NCBI RefSeq assembly: GCF_030052815.1
Contig: NC_079499.1
Location: 71,191,760-71,255,759 of the forward strand
From: Hevea brasiliensis
Lineage: Eukaryota; Streptophyta; Magnoliopsida; Malpighiales; Euphorbiaceae
Direction: 5' to 3'
Length of the DNA: 64,000 nucleotides
Position numbers and translations under genes: made by a program. The notes beneath the pieces were generated by a model. The model made no database searches and had not been told where the DNA came from. It saw only the letters and a list, made by a program, of their open reading frames with translations. Shown here one piece after another: positions 21,700 to 33,939 of this stretch (position 1 is the first letter of the stretch; each line of letters begins with the position of its first letter).

Positions 21700-23483
21700 T
21701 TTTATCAGAAAATTAACTGCAGAAAATAACCAGATTAATTAGTAAATGTATCATGTAATTAACTAAAATGATTATGGTCTTTTAATCAAATTGGTCCTCC
21801 CACTAACTTAGCGAATCCTACACTTCCAAAGTAGAAAATGGAAATCCTAGTTGGATGGATTTCTAGTGGGTGATTGAATTCTTATAATTCTATTGATCAT
21901 CCTCAAGTACATCTGTTATTGGAATTATAGTAAACTATAAGTGAGCAACTCCTTTCCTATCACATCTCATGTGAGGTTCAATCCTTTACCTAGCCCCTAA
22001 TGCTCAAAATCTTAGGTACATCCATTATTGACTTATCTTGCATTAGTTAAATTGATCCCGTTGAGCTAGTAATTATGCAAATAATTTTAATGTCCTCAGG
22101 TACATCCAATATTGGCCACCAAACCATTTGCATATTTACAACATCTCATGCTTAATAATTATTCTTAAGAAAATCTCTTAAATTAATTACATCTTATGCA
22201 ACTATTTAAAATTTCTTAAAATAATTGCCCCAATGGAGGGCCTATGTTATAATTACTTTAATTATAGCATTTCCAACTTAATCATTTGTTTGGAAGATTT
22301 TATAGTCATCCTAATTACTATTAAGGTCTCACTTTGCACATTATCCATTTAGCATGCATATATCATATAATTGCATACATTCCCATACATCTCATGCATT
22401 CATGGATGAGCAGTAAATATGGTATGATCATGGACTTTCTAAGGGATTCAATTCTGAGCCACCAAGAATTGAATCAGGGCATTCCTAGGTGCATTTCATT
22501 CATTCATTTTACAAGAGTTGCTGAAGGAGTACATAATCAACACTTGATCTTGAATTCCTCCCACTGGTCCCTCCAATGCTCTTGACCTCCTTGAACTTCT
22601 TGCAATCCAATATTACATAGTAATCCTTGGCATACCAAGGCGAATTTACAAGAACTTAAATAAATAAAATTACAACCCAAAAACTATTACAAACTTAATA
22701 ATACATGCCCAAAATAAATTAAAATAAATTAATTAATTTACAATCCCAAAGAAACATAAAAGAAATAAATCCAATCACATTGGTCTTTTATAGTCCATGA
22801 TCATCCATCATGCATATCACTATTTAACAATTAAATAAAACATACATACTTAAATTAAATTGAATATCTCATATTCAACTTAAAAATCCAGATTTGAATA
22901 TGATTCAAATAAATTTAGAAATTTAGATTTGAATCTCATTCAAACAAATTTAAAAATTCAGATTTGAATCATATTCAAACAACTTTAAAAATTCAGATTT
23001 GAATCACATTCAAACATTTTTTAAAAAATCATATTTAAATCACATTCAAACATTTTTTAAAAAATCAGATCTGAATTTTATTCAATCAATTTTAAAAATC
23101 AGATTTAAATATGATTCAAACAATTTTAAAAATTTATATTTGAATCACATTCAAACAACTTTTAAAATTCAGATTTGAATCACATTCAAACAATTTTTAA
23201 AATTCTGATTTGAATCATAATTTAATTGTGTGATGAAAATTCTAATTAAACAATTTAATTAGACATAAAATGGATCTTAGATCATACAACAATTACACAT
23301 TCACCATCCATTTACCTTTGCACACCATTGTGGTGCATCAACCATGCGCACCATGGTGTTCATCATTTGTGCCGCCATCTTGGCTTTGCAACCAGCAATG
23401 AACTTTTGATCTCATGATCAAACACATAATTAAATCATATAAACATCAATCTAAATGGCAAATATAGTGGCTCTGATACAAAT
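21700..23483 (-). other. Copia B untranslated leader with primer-binding site
   Basis: 1.8 kb between the 5' LTR and gag with no coding signal. The primer-binding site variant TGTATCAGAGCC is at 23480-23469. It contains a tandem array at 22887-23220 and three spaced copies of a GATGTACCTGAGG-like motif (near 21905, 22014 and 22097, minus strand), which also occur in the leader of copia C. Confidence 0.75.
22887..23220. repeat. Tandem array of ~35-38 bp units, each an inverted repeat
   Basis: About ten imperfect units of CAGATTTGAATCACATTCAAACA followed by an A/T spacer. Each core reads TTTGAAT-cac-ATTCAAA or a variant, so each unit can form a small hairpin. The matching leader region of copia C (about 34240-34310) has only one or two units. 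Confidence 0.8.
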
Positions 23484-25576
23484 TGAAGGAACGGAAGCGT
23501 AAAAACACAAGTTTATACCATTGAATTCAAAACACAATCACATGCATCATGCAAGATTTATTTTTATCTATTTGATTTCAATGATAAACAACATATTAAA
23601 ACTCTTTTAATATGTTTTTGGATTTGTATTTGCCATTTAGGATTTTAAAATTAATCAGATTAATTTTAGAACCCTAGATTAAATCAAGAACGATTACACT
23701 AACCTCTTGATGCACTGCAGCATGTCTGCGCCTTTGAGATTTGTCTTCAGGACACCAAATGTTGTCCCTCTAGCTTTTCCACACCAAGAACACCTATGGC
23801 AGCCCTTGAACAGCTTCTAAAGCTTTTTCTATTAATTAGAAATTCAAGTTCTGCCTTTTAAGAGATTAAAGATGTAAATAGGACACTAGAAACAATTTCT
23901 AGTCTTCTTAATTCAAGAGATTGATGGCTAATCTCTTTGAAATGATGAGAGATGAAGAAGAATAGATGGAGAGCCTCAAAATGGCGTGACAAAGGAGAGG
24001 AGTGGCTGCTAGTTGTTTTTCTTTTTCATAACAACACTTATATAGCTAGGTTAACACATTAAACCCTTGCCACATGTCACCCTTTGATTAGCTCTAGGTT
24101 TAAGTGACGCAATCACATTGTGCCAAGTGTCAAACCTATATTTAATCTTGATTTTAATCATCTTACATGATTAAAAAACATTTGGCAAGCTTATGTATAA
24201 TCCCATATGTCACCATCTCATGGTGCCACGTGTCACACTGTGAAATGACCAAAATGCCCCTGTCTTAATTTTGAGTTCTTAACCCAAAATAATTATTTTT
24301 TCTTCTTCTAATTTATATCAAATATAAAAAAATTAATTAATCTCTATTAATTAATTTCTCATTAATTAAATTCATATTTAAACACTTTAAATATAAATTT
24401 AACTTATACTATACATTCAATAATCTAGATTTGGTTTCAAGTCATGCTAGGGACTTTGCAATCTAATTGCAAACCAAACCTATTTAATTAATCAATTAAA
24501 CTCTTTAATTAATTAATTAAATCATATTTAAATAGGTGATAACTTGTGTATGTGTGTGACTTACTAGGCTCATCACTAATTGGCAATGAGACATGATATC
24601 AACTCTTAATATCATCAGAACTCTTTCTTACCATAAATGATTTCTCTAAATCATTTTATGCACCTCATAGACCATGGTTAACACCTAGCATAGCATGCCA
24701 TGGCCACCCAATTAGTAATAAGGTTTATCTTAAATGAACCTATAAGCATATGTTACCATGCACTAGAATCTCTCTGTTACAAAATCCCAACTCAAGCTGG
24801 AGTCATGGTTTATGTCAAACTCCATTTGCTATGAATATTATGTTCTCTTTTAATTCCAGTTATTCATTAAAAAGATTTTCTCATTAGAAACTCTTTTCTG
24901 AATAAATCTATCTGTCCTGGCCAGGAACTTGAAATATCAAGAACAATTAAATGAGCATAGGATTTTATCTCTATTTACTTAGAGGAACAGATTCCATCTT
25001 GATCAATACCTACCTCCATATATAACTAGTAGGAGCCAACACATGCCCATATACCCTTACATAGTACAAGTATGAAAGCAGTATCAAACTCAAACTACCT
25101 ATATACAAGATAACTGTGCTATCTCAGGTCTAAAGATTATATGCACTGCTATGATTTATGACAAAACATTGATAAGAGTAAAATCCATGTGCTTGTCATA
25201 AGTGTCACTAGTTCGGCCTACTTATCATTTATAAGTGCCTATCATGTTTATCATATGGCATGAGACTCACCATTCCATCTTATTTATATCTCATATAAAT
25301 AACTTGGTAACAAACATGAATACAATCTTTCTGGATAAGTCATGTCCTTATTATGAAGTATCCTCGATTGTGAACCTATTTATGATACTTTGTGCTAGAA
25401 ATACTGTCACTCATATTCTTAACAACTTAAGAATAATATTTCTAACAAAATATCAATGGACCTTTTCTATTACACATAAATATATTATGTAAACGGAAAA
25501 GTGAAAATGCCTTTTATTAATAAAAATATGTACAAGATACATACTAAATGATATGCTCTAGGGCATACTACTAACA
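23484..25576 (-). repeat. Copia B 5' LTR
   Basis: A 2.09-kb LTR. The minus strand carries CTATATAAG (24037-24045), a good TATA box, implying transcription start about 30 bp further on and an R-U5 of roughly 0.5 kb. Confidence 0.92.
24037..24045 (-). promoter_or_regulatory. TATA box of the copia B 5' LTR
   Basis: CTATATAAG on the minus strand, also present at 16155-16163 in the other LTR, upstream of a C/T-rich initiation zone. In copia C the matching site has decayed to AATTATAAGAG (33363-33373). Confidence 0.6.
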
Positions 25577-25873
25577 TTTCCATCAAGCCAAATGATTCTC
25601 AATCTAGTAAATAAACAAGATAACATCTGTAGTAAGATTCAAGTGTGAAATCTTAATTTTGGAATTATTTCAAAATAGATTACTTCATATTAAGTTTATC
25701 ATTTTAGTGTTTGAAAAAAAACAACTTTCATTACCTCATTGTTCGATAGCCTAAACATTCAAAATTACTGTGTAGATTGGTACTTACTAATCAAATTCCT
25801 CGAGGGAATGATACTTTACTCATCACTTTATTACTTGTTAGCGATTCATGCACTTGCGGGGTTAAAACCAGCA

Positions 25874-26879
25874 TAATAATGAATGACTATTAGCGGCACC
25901 GAGTGCCTAGCCAGTTATCCTTTATCCATGGCTTTTAAGGCCAGATTTTATTATGGTACATATTGACAATTATATAGAGGCACCGAGTGCCCATTGTTAA
26001 ATCAGTCAGAGACACCAAGTGTTCAGTACTGGTAGTCCCATATATAATCTATACAGTTCTATCATATGTTACTATAGGCGCATGACAAATCTTAAAATGT
26101 GATTTAATTAAGAAAATGTACATAAATATAATGAGAATTATGTTAAACCTTGAACCTTAAAGATTTCATATAATCATTGTATCATTTAATCAATTCAATA
26201 TATTTGTATTTGGAAATGGTTATAGATTTGATGTTTCGAGTTTCTTTATTCTTGAACATTATTTTTTTCAAATTTAGAGTATACCACTAAGCTGTAATGC
26301 TTAGCGCGTAGGTTTTTTTCCTTGTGCAGGTACGGAAGGTAAATAGTAGATAGTTAGACAGAAGAGGAGAGAGTGTATTTGCAGGAAAGTTTAAAGTCAC
26401 CTCATATTGGGACTTTGTGGTAGATGCACTACTAACACTAGATGCATTTCGTCACACATTTTGTATGCCCTTTTGTCATGTACCAAAAACACATGATGTA
26501 AATTTATTTTTGATAACTATAAATTTAAGTATAAACATATTTTGTTTCATTTACAGCTTTATAAACTTATATATTTAACTAAAGGATGTTTGAACATATG
26601 TTATGTTATTATTTGTAAATGGTGAAGGGATGAAGTTGAATACAATATGATGAGAATTGATTGTCAATATTGTTGAACTTGGATATTGAAAATATTATTA
26701 TTAATAGGTGGATATTGTATGTTTAGGGGAAACTCTTGCAGTTTTTCCCATTAAAATTTATTATTAAAAATTAAAAGTAAATATTAAGGATGAAAATTAT
26801 TCTAGTACAAGTTTAAGTGGTCTGTGCATAGAATGTGACATTCCTTTGCTCGATTTCACTGTAGATCGAGTAGGAGGTG
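25874..26879 (+). mobile_element. Outer Tekay-like LTR remnant (3' part)
   Basis: A non-coding sequence that resembles the 3' half of the solo LTR that follows: three GGCACCGAGTGCC-like motifs (25894, 25978 and 26008), the stem-loop plus acceptor block at 26284-26329, and a terminal CTGTAGATCGAGTAGGAGGTG. After the solo LTR insertion it ends with TTACA at 31557-31561, giving the usual GGTGTTACA terminus. Its 5' part lies left of the Athila element, outside the window. It is probably the oldest insertion here. Confidence 0.65.
26284..26329 (+). promoter_or_regulatory. Stem-loop plus putative splice acceptor, outer LTR
   Basis: CTAAGC (26287-26292) pairs with GCTTAG (26299-26304), followed by GCGCG, a T-run and TTGTGCAG|G. 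The AG (26328-26329) ends 25 nt after the stem. Confidence 0.5.
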
Positions 26880-27707
26880 TGTAACATCCCCACTGTACTT
26901 GTTCTGTATGTTCTGTTGCTCTAGTGGCCAAATAACAGTCCAGGCAAGTCAGGATGTCTGGAACTACACTTCGGTGATAGTGAACAGACATATAATGATG
27001 AAATAAATAAAAAGAAAATACAAGAAAAATCAAACAAAAATGAAAGAGAGAAAATGTGAATAAGTTAAATGAGCCAAACCCGTAGCGATGGGTGACCCCA
27101 CCGGGAAGTTACGGCGAGAATCGTTGACTAACCCTGGACGCGGGGAACCCCGAGAAATATTTTCGGGACATAATTAAAGGTTTATTGAAATGTAATTGAC
27201 ACTAGAAATATCAAAGACAAATTAATAGATTAGTACAAAGAAAAAAAAATGAAAAATCGAGAAACAGACAAAAATCGGTGTTACCGACAAATCGGGAATA
27301 TAACCCGAAGTGGGATATTTTGGTCATTTGACACATAGTGTTGCCTTTTGACCTCAATCTCCATTAAAAATAAATGATATTACACTTAGAAAATGTCAAA
27401 GAAAAACTAGAAAGTTAGCATAAACGAAAAATAAAAATTAAAGAAATCGGCAGTACAAGGAGTAAATCGGTCTTATCGAAAAAGTCCGAACTTGACCCGA
27501 AGAGGGGCATTTTGGTCAATTGACACCTAGAGTTGACTTTTGACTTAAATGTCCATGAAAAATAAGTGGTATTATATTTTAAAAATCCTATGAAAAATGA
27601 AATTCAAGATAACATGTAATTTAAGGGAATTGGAGGGCATAATTGCAATTAAAGGAAATCATGAATTAATGTAATTTTTAATTGTGATTAGTGGGGCATT
27701 AGTGGAG

Positions 27708-27714
27708 TATATAA
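27708..27714 (+). promoter_or_regulatory. TATA box of the solo LTR
   Basis: The sequence AGTATATAAGGACC contains TATATAA. It is followed about 40 bp on by a C/T-rich stretch and then about 200 nt to the putative splice donor at 27951. Confidence 0.6.
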
Positions 27715-29500
27715 GGACCACTAGGACAGATTTTTCCACTATTCATCTTCTTCCTCATTATTCTTCTTTGCCGAATTGAAATTTCTCCAAGCTTCATCCA
27801 TGGCCGTCCCATATACAAGCCTTCATGCACCATTGATCAAGCCATGATTCCATGCAAGTATCTTCATTAAACTTGGTCTACACATCATGGGCAGCATGTA
27901 GGAAGCAAGAAAGAGGAGTTTTGGTGAAGTTTAATCAAGCTCAAGTTGAGGTTAGTGCTTAATCTCCCCATTTTCTTTCATTAGATCTTGTTTTGAGCTT
28001 TGGGTGAGTTGATTTGTGAAGAAATTGAATAAATTAATGTATATTTTGTGAGCACTTCATTTCGGCAGAAATTAATGGGATTTTGATGTGTTTAAATGAT
28101 GTAGATGAGTTTAAAGATGATGTTTGATATGGGTATATGTATGGGAAGTGATAGGACTTGAATTGATTGAAATTGAGAAATTTAAATTATGGTTTGAAAC
28201 AATTATTGGAGATTTGTGTTGTTGCTCCATTTTTGGGTAGCCATGAACCTTTGTTGAGCTTGAGTTATTTTTACTTCTAATGAGTGGAAATGAAGGTTGA
28301 TTAATTCAAATGAAAGTTGTAGTAAGTTGGTATCTAAGTATATGCATGTAGTGTTTGAATTAAGGGTGTGAAATGGAACATTGATGCCTTGAGCAAACTG
28401 CCATATTTGGCAGCCCCTAATAGCTTGAATTTGTGTGTGAATATGTAGTTATTAATGATATATGCTAATGTTAAATTGTGGGCAGCAAGTGTAAGTGATA
28501 TTGAAGTATGATTATGTTGAAGTGTATGTGTAATATTGACATTGAAGTATGTTGAATTTTGGTGGAAGTGAATGTTGAACTTAATGATGAATTGTGTGCA
28601 TTGAGCACTTGAATATTCTGCCCAGAATTATTGCTGGAATGGTGTACAATATATGTATGGAAGTGTTGTTGATTGAATATTGTAGTAATGAGGCGGAGAA
28701 GGAACATCAAATTGGGAGTGTATGTGCTTTGTGCAAGTTATGTATTGAAGGCAGCACCTAAATGAGGCCATAAGTGCCAAACTATGAACCCAATTGGTAT
28801 GAGGCCAATATGGGGTGAAACTAGACACCAAATAGGCCAACTTTCATGGAGAAAGGTTGCCAAAATTCTGCCTAGAAACTGACCTTAAAAAGTGACCAAA
28901 TCCGGATTAGTGCATTTAAGGCCTGAAAACTGACCATTTGGGCAGCAGTTAGTGTTTAGGCCATAACTCACTCAAAACAAGTCCAATTGACCTGAAATTT
29001 TGACCATAAATAGTTGAAACCTATATCTACAAGTCTTATGAAGACACCCAAGCCCAGAAATGACCATAAGCAAGTCAAAAATCTTGCACAAGTTCGGGTC
29101 CAAAAACTAGCCGAACCTAAAATGACCTAAAGTGACCAATTTTGATACATTTTGACCAGCAATAGTAAAATGACCATAACTTGGCCTACATAACTCAGAA
29201 TGACCTGAAATTTTTCCCCGCGTTCCATAAGACATAGACCTACAAGTTTGTAGTTTGGACCAAAATCCAAAAACCGAGGGAACTAGGTCGTCCAGCTAGG
29301 TCAAAATAGTAGACCGAAATCTGGTAAATTGCAATAAAATGCAATATACTTGGAAATGAAATTGGTAACATATACCAACACTAAAGGGCTATAAAATGTG
29401 ACATATTGGTAACATTAGAATTGACTCACGTAGAGTGCATCAAGGATCAACATTATGGGTTGACTAATGAAATGAATTGAAGGGAATAGTACCAAGAGAA

Positions 29501-29950
29501 ATAGGACTTTAAGCTAGACAAATCTAGCAAACAAAAATTGAGAAATTGACCAAATTTTGCACTAAAGGTGCAATTTGTCCAACTTTAGTAAATTGACCAT
29601 ATCTTGGTCTATACAACTTAGAATGACCTGAAATTTTACCCCGCGTGCAATAAGACATAGAGCTACAATTTTGCTTCTTTGACCAAAAGCTAAAAACCAA
29701 GAGAAATAGGACTTTAAGCTAGACAAATCTAGCACACAAAAATTGAGAAATTGACGAAATTTTGAAGTAAAGGTGCAATCTGTCCAGCTTTAGTAGATTG
29801 ACCATAACTTGGTCTATACAACTCGAAATGACCTGAAATTTTGCCTCGCGTGCAATAAGACATAGAGCTACAATTTTGCTTCTTTGACCAGAAGCTAAAA
29901 ACCAATGGAAATAGGACTTTAAGCTACACCAATCTAGCACACTAAAATTG
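29501..29950 (+). repeat. 205-bp tandem repeat in the solo LTR
   Basis: Units begin ATAGGACTTTAAGCTA at 29501, 29706 and 29911, exactly 205 bp apart. There are two full units and a partial third. A more diverged relative of the unit precedes them (about 29160-29320). The related LTRs of D have only the single ancestral version. Confidence 0.88.
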
Positions 29951-30854
29951 AAAATTGGTAATTACATAAAATGATGCTTGAAGTGATTTGGCAATGAATG
30001 CCAACTTGTGAAATGGGTAAATTGCTTTATATTGACAACATATTGAATTGTAAATTGTGACATGTTGATGCTAGAATCAACCTATCCATGATGCATAAAA
30101 AGGTCAATAATTTTATTGACTAGTGAAAGGCATAAAGATGTATAAACCCTATGAATAAAGAATTAAATATGTAACATTGTAATATGCCCTAATTTTCCTA
30201 GTTGACTAGTTTGGATAGGTTGGCATGCCAATAGGATTCTGACAGCTGTTCTGTAAATGACTTTACGTCATACTGTGTTTTATGGCTTATTATGCCATAC
30301 TATGATTTTAATAGCCTATGGTTATACAGTTTGTGTTATTATGCTCAGCTTAATGCCTGATTGATTATATGGCTTTTTAGCCACACTGTTTGCACACTGG
30401 GAGATACTTTGTGACCGATGGTGTGACAGCCCGAGGTACTAGGTACCCAGTGCTAGTATATCCATTTATCTAGTGCAATTGGTGTATAGGCTATATGGGC
30501 AGTCATTTAAAACATTATTCAATTCAGGAAGCTAAGTTAAGTTAAGTATAATGAAATTTCAGTACAATTAAATTAAGTATTGATGAATGAGTAAAAGAAA
30601 TTAGCAAAAGCAACATAACAAAAATATAAATTGCAGAATCATAGAGACTTGAAATACAATACAGTTAGAATAATTTGTATACTGGGTAGTATTACTGAAA
30701 AGTTATAAACTAAGCACTTCCAAAGAGGAACAAACTAGTATATAAGATCGTTGATACTAGAAATACCATACCAAATTAAATTGATTCTCGAGTATCCAAA
30801 TTATGATTTATTTCTTTCTTTATTTGTATATATTATTTCTTGTTATACTATTGC

Positions 30855-30902
30855 ACCACTAAGCAGAAATGCTTAGCGCGATGGAATTGCTTCCTCGCGC
30901 AG
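30855..30902 (+). promoter_or_regulatory. Stem-loop plus putative splice acceptor, solo LTR
   Basis: CTAAGCA (30859-30865), loop GAAA, TGCTTAG (30870-30876), then GCGCG and a pyrimidine-rich TTGCTTCCTCGCGCAG|G. The AG (30901-30902) ends 26 nt after the stem. GAAA is a GNRA-type tetraloop. Confidence 0.55.
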
Positions 30903-31561
30903 GTACTGAAGGTAAAACCGATGGTATCATTGAGATTTTTGAAGTCCAGATCTGCAGAAGTGTCAGAAGAATTGAAGGTTGTCACCTCCTCAGCAATGCA
31001 TGTAGATAGGGCTCATTTTACACATGTTATGTATATTGTTCATTCCTAGCACATTGTAAATTATTTGTATATCTTGTATAAAATAAACTCATGTAATTAA
31101 CCTATGAATTATGGAAGCTACTCAAAGTAAGTATTTTAATATGTGAATTGAATTTGAGATATAATGGGATTGTACTTGTGAGTATTGAGATGTTGAAAAT
31201 ATGATGAGATTTCTGAGAAATCTGGATACTGTATTGGGATACATTATGTTTGAAAATTTTTGAGACTATTAAGTTTGAGAAATTGAGTATATATATTGAA
31301 ATTATCTTTGGCAGGTTCAGAAGAATTGTTAGTCCAAATTACTGTCAACACTCTGCTGGATTATCATTAAAATTTTTGAAATTTCCAAATTAGTCAGATT
31401 TTGATAAACAGTAAAAATAGCCTAAACCTCAGATAAAGTTTTTGAACGAGTAAACCAAGAACTGTAATGAAATCAGATAAGATCAGGTGCTCCGGCACGC
31501 CGTGTAGCACGCCTTGCTCGGTTACACTGTAGATGGGTGAGGGGTGTTACAAGGTGTTACA

Positions 31562-31829
31562 GAACCAATTTCATTTTGTGTTGTGGGACAATATTATATA
31601 GCTATAATTGTAGTTATAGTAACTTCACTCCCGCTAACACATCTAACCTACTCTTCACCATATAGCTATATTTATCACATAATAAAAAACATGTCAAAAA
31701 AAAAAAAGGTGGATCACTAGTTAGTATTAATAAATTAAAACCTTTTGAAATAACTATCACCATCTTTCTTAGTATTAATAAATTAAAACCTTTTGAAATA
31801 ATTATCACCATCTTTCTTACCCTAGCATA
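31562..31829. other. Unassigned spacer with a 48-bp tandem duplication
   Basis: 268 bp of AT-rich sequence between the outer LTR end and copia C. It holds an A-run (about 31696) and a 48-bp direct duplication, 31721-31768 and 31769-31816, differing at one base by my comparison. No gene signal. It could be host DNA or another old repeat. Confidence 0.6.
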
Positions 31830-33939
31830 TGTTAGTAGTATGTCCTAAAGCATTTCATTTTGTATGTATCTAGTGCATATTTTATTAATAAAAGACAATT
31901 TCACTTTTCCATTTACATAATATATTTATGTCTAATAGAAAAGGTCCATTGATATTTTGTTAGAAATTCTATTCTTAAGTTGTTAAGAATATGAGTGATA
32001 GTACTTCTAGCACAAAGTATCATAAATCGATTCACAATCGAGGATACTTCACATAGGACATGACTTATCCAGAAAGATTGCAATCATGTTTGTTCCCAAG
32101 GTATTTATATGAGATATAAATAAGATGGAGTGGTGAGTCTCATGCTATATAACAAACATGATAGGCACTTATACATGATAAATAGGCCGAACCAGTAACG
32201 CATATGACAAGCACATGGAGTTTACTCTTGTCAATGCATTGTCATATATCATATCAGTGCATATAATCTTTAGACCTGAGATAACACAGGTATCTTATAT
32301 ATAGGTGGTCTGAGTTTGATACTACTTTCACACTTGTACAGTGTATGGGTGTATGGGCATGTGTTGGCTCCTACTAGTTATATATGGAGATAGGTGTTGA
32401 TCAAGATGGAATCCATTACCCTAAGTAAATAGGGATAAAATCCTATGTTCATTTAATTATTCCTAATGATTCAAGTTCCTGGCCAGGACAGACAAATTTA
32501 GTCAGAAAAGAGTTTCTGATATGAAAATCTAATTAATCAAGAATAGGAATTAAAAGAGAACATAGTGTTCATAGCAACTAGGGTTTGACATTAACCATGA
32601 CTCTAGCTCAAATTGGAATTTTATAACAGAGAGATTCTAGTGCATGGTAACATATGATTATAGGTTCATTTAAGGTATTCCTTGTTACTGATTGGGTAGC
32701 CATGGCACGCTATGCTAGGTGTCAACCATGGTCTATGAGATGCTTAAAATGATTTAGAGAAATCATTCATGGTAAGAAAGAGTTCTGATGATATTAAGAG
32801 TTGATATCATATCTCATTGCCAATTAGTGATGAGCCTAGTGATTCACACACATACACAAGTAATCACCAAGTAAAATGTGATTTAATTGATTAATTAAAG
32901 AGTTTAATTGATTAATTAAATAGGTTTGGTTTGTAATGAGATTGCAAAGTCCCTAGCGTGGCTTGAAACTAAATCTAGTTTATTGGATGTATAGTATAAG
33001 TTAAATTTATATTTAAAGTATTTAAATATGAATTTAATTATGAGAAATTAATTAATAGAGATTAATTAATTAATTTATATTTGATATAAATTGATTAGAA
33101 GAGGAGAAATAATGATTTTGGATTGAGAACTCAAAATTAAAACATAAGGATAATTTGGTCATTTCACATGGTGACATGTGGCACCATGAGATGGTGACAC
33201 ATGGCATCATATAAGTCTGCCATTTGTCTTCATATCTTGCAAGGTGATCAAAGTCAAGATTAAGTCTAGCTTTGACACTTGGCTTAATGTGATTAAGTTA
33301 ATTAAAAATAAGATGCAATGTGGTGGTGACATGCGGTAAAAGGTTTAAGTGATTATTTGACCTAATTATAAGAGAGAAAAGAAAAGAAGAAACACATCAC
33401 TCTCTCTTGTCTCTCAAAGGTGGCGACACCTCTCTCCCATCTCCTCTTCTTGCTTTCTTCAACAATTCAAAGAGAAATCCTTCATTCCCTTTTTAATTAA
33501 AATTGCTAGAAATTATTTCTAATGTCCTATACACACATATAACCTCTCTAAAAGCAAAACCCCAAATTATAAATGGTTGGCAAGGCTTGAGAAGCAAAGT
33601 TGGGGGCTGCCCATTGGTGATCCTCGTGTGGACAAGCTAGAGGGATAACACTGAGGATCCTAGGAGCTTCCTAAAGGTGTCAATTGCATCCATAGTGAAT
33701 CAAAGAGTCTAGTGCCCAAATTCCTCTTTCAAACTAGGGTTTGATTGAATTAATTTGTTAATTTATAATCTTTAATGGCAAATGTAGATCTCAATACATA
33801 TTAAAAGTGTTTTAATATGCAATTGAGTATTGAAATTAATTAGGTACATAAGAGATGTAGCATGATGCATGAAACCCTAGAATAAAAATTTTGAAATTCA
33901 ATGCTCCAATGCACCAATTTCCATGCTTTCACTCCTTAA
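31830..33939 (+). repeat. Copia C 5' LTR
   Basis: A 2.11-kb LTR, clearly homologous to the copia B LTRs in reverse orientation. It ends CACTCCTTAA, where B ends CTTCA, so the terminal CA has mutated. Confidence 0.9.

Larger units (their letters stand above)
15594..25576 (-). mobile_element. Copia B: Ty1-copia element, full length but defective
   Basis: Two LTRs (15594-17696 and 23484-25576) are flanked by TTTCC at 15589-15593 and 25577-25581. On the minus strand the LTR begins TGTTAGTAGTATGCC and ends CGTTCCTTCA. The 5' LTR is on the right. The primer-binding site variant TGTATCAGAGCC lies at 23469-23480, and the polypurine tract AAGTGGGAGAT (17698-17708) abuts the 3' LTR. The coding order gag, protease, integrase, reverse transcriptase, RNase H is that of Ty1-copia. 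It is the same family as copia C. It inserted into the Athila LTR. Frameshifts and stops disable gag-pol. Confidence 0.94.
14283..25873 (+). mobile_element. Athila 3' LTR, split by copia B
   Basis: The LTR parts are 14283-15593 and 25582-25873, about 1.6 kb in total. It starts TGATATAC right after a polypurine tract. It ends with the segment CACTTGCGGGG then TTAAAACCAGCA at 25873, the terminal pattern I associate with Athila LTRs. The first part holds a cluster of ACACGGGTC / GACCCGTGT elements. The Athila body extends left of the window, so its 5' LTR and TSD cannot be checked. The expected right TSD copy would be TAATA at 25874-25878. Confidence 0.75.
26880..31551 (+). mobile_element. Solo LTR, Tekay-like, 4.67 kb
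   Basis: It starts TGTAACATCCCC and ends GGGGTGTTACA, flanked by AGGTG at 26875-26879 and 31552-31556. No internal domain or second LTR is present, so it is a solo LTR left after recombination between the two LTRs of a full element. It carries a TATA box (27708-27714), a putative splice donor GAG|GTTAGTGC (cut after 27950), a 205-bp tandem repeat (29501-29950) and the stem-loop plus acceptor block near its 3' end. ORFs within it look like chance. Confidence 0.9.

Noticed and set aside
22887..23220. CRISPR-like array
   Set aside because: Units are contiguous and degenerate with AT-only spacers of similar sequence, in a plant retrotransposon leader. It is a tandem repeat.
30840..31049. A 69-codon ORF in the solo LTR
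   Set aside because: It covers the stem-loop and acceptor block, has no recognisable domain, and is not conserved as a frame in the other LTRs.
26880..31551. Full-length non-autonomous element with two short LTRs
   Set aside because: No internal direct terminal repeats, primer-binding site or polypurine tract are found, while the single TG...CA span is flanked by a matching TSD. A solo LTR fits better.
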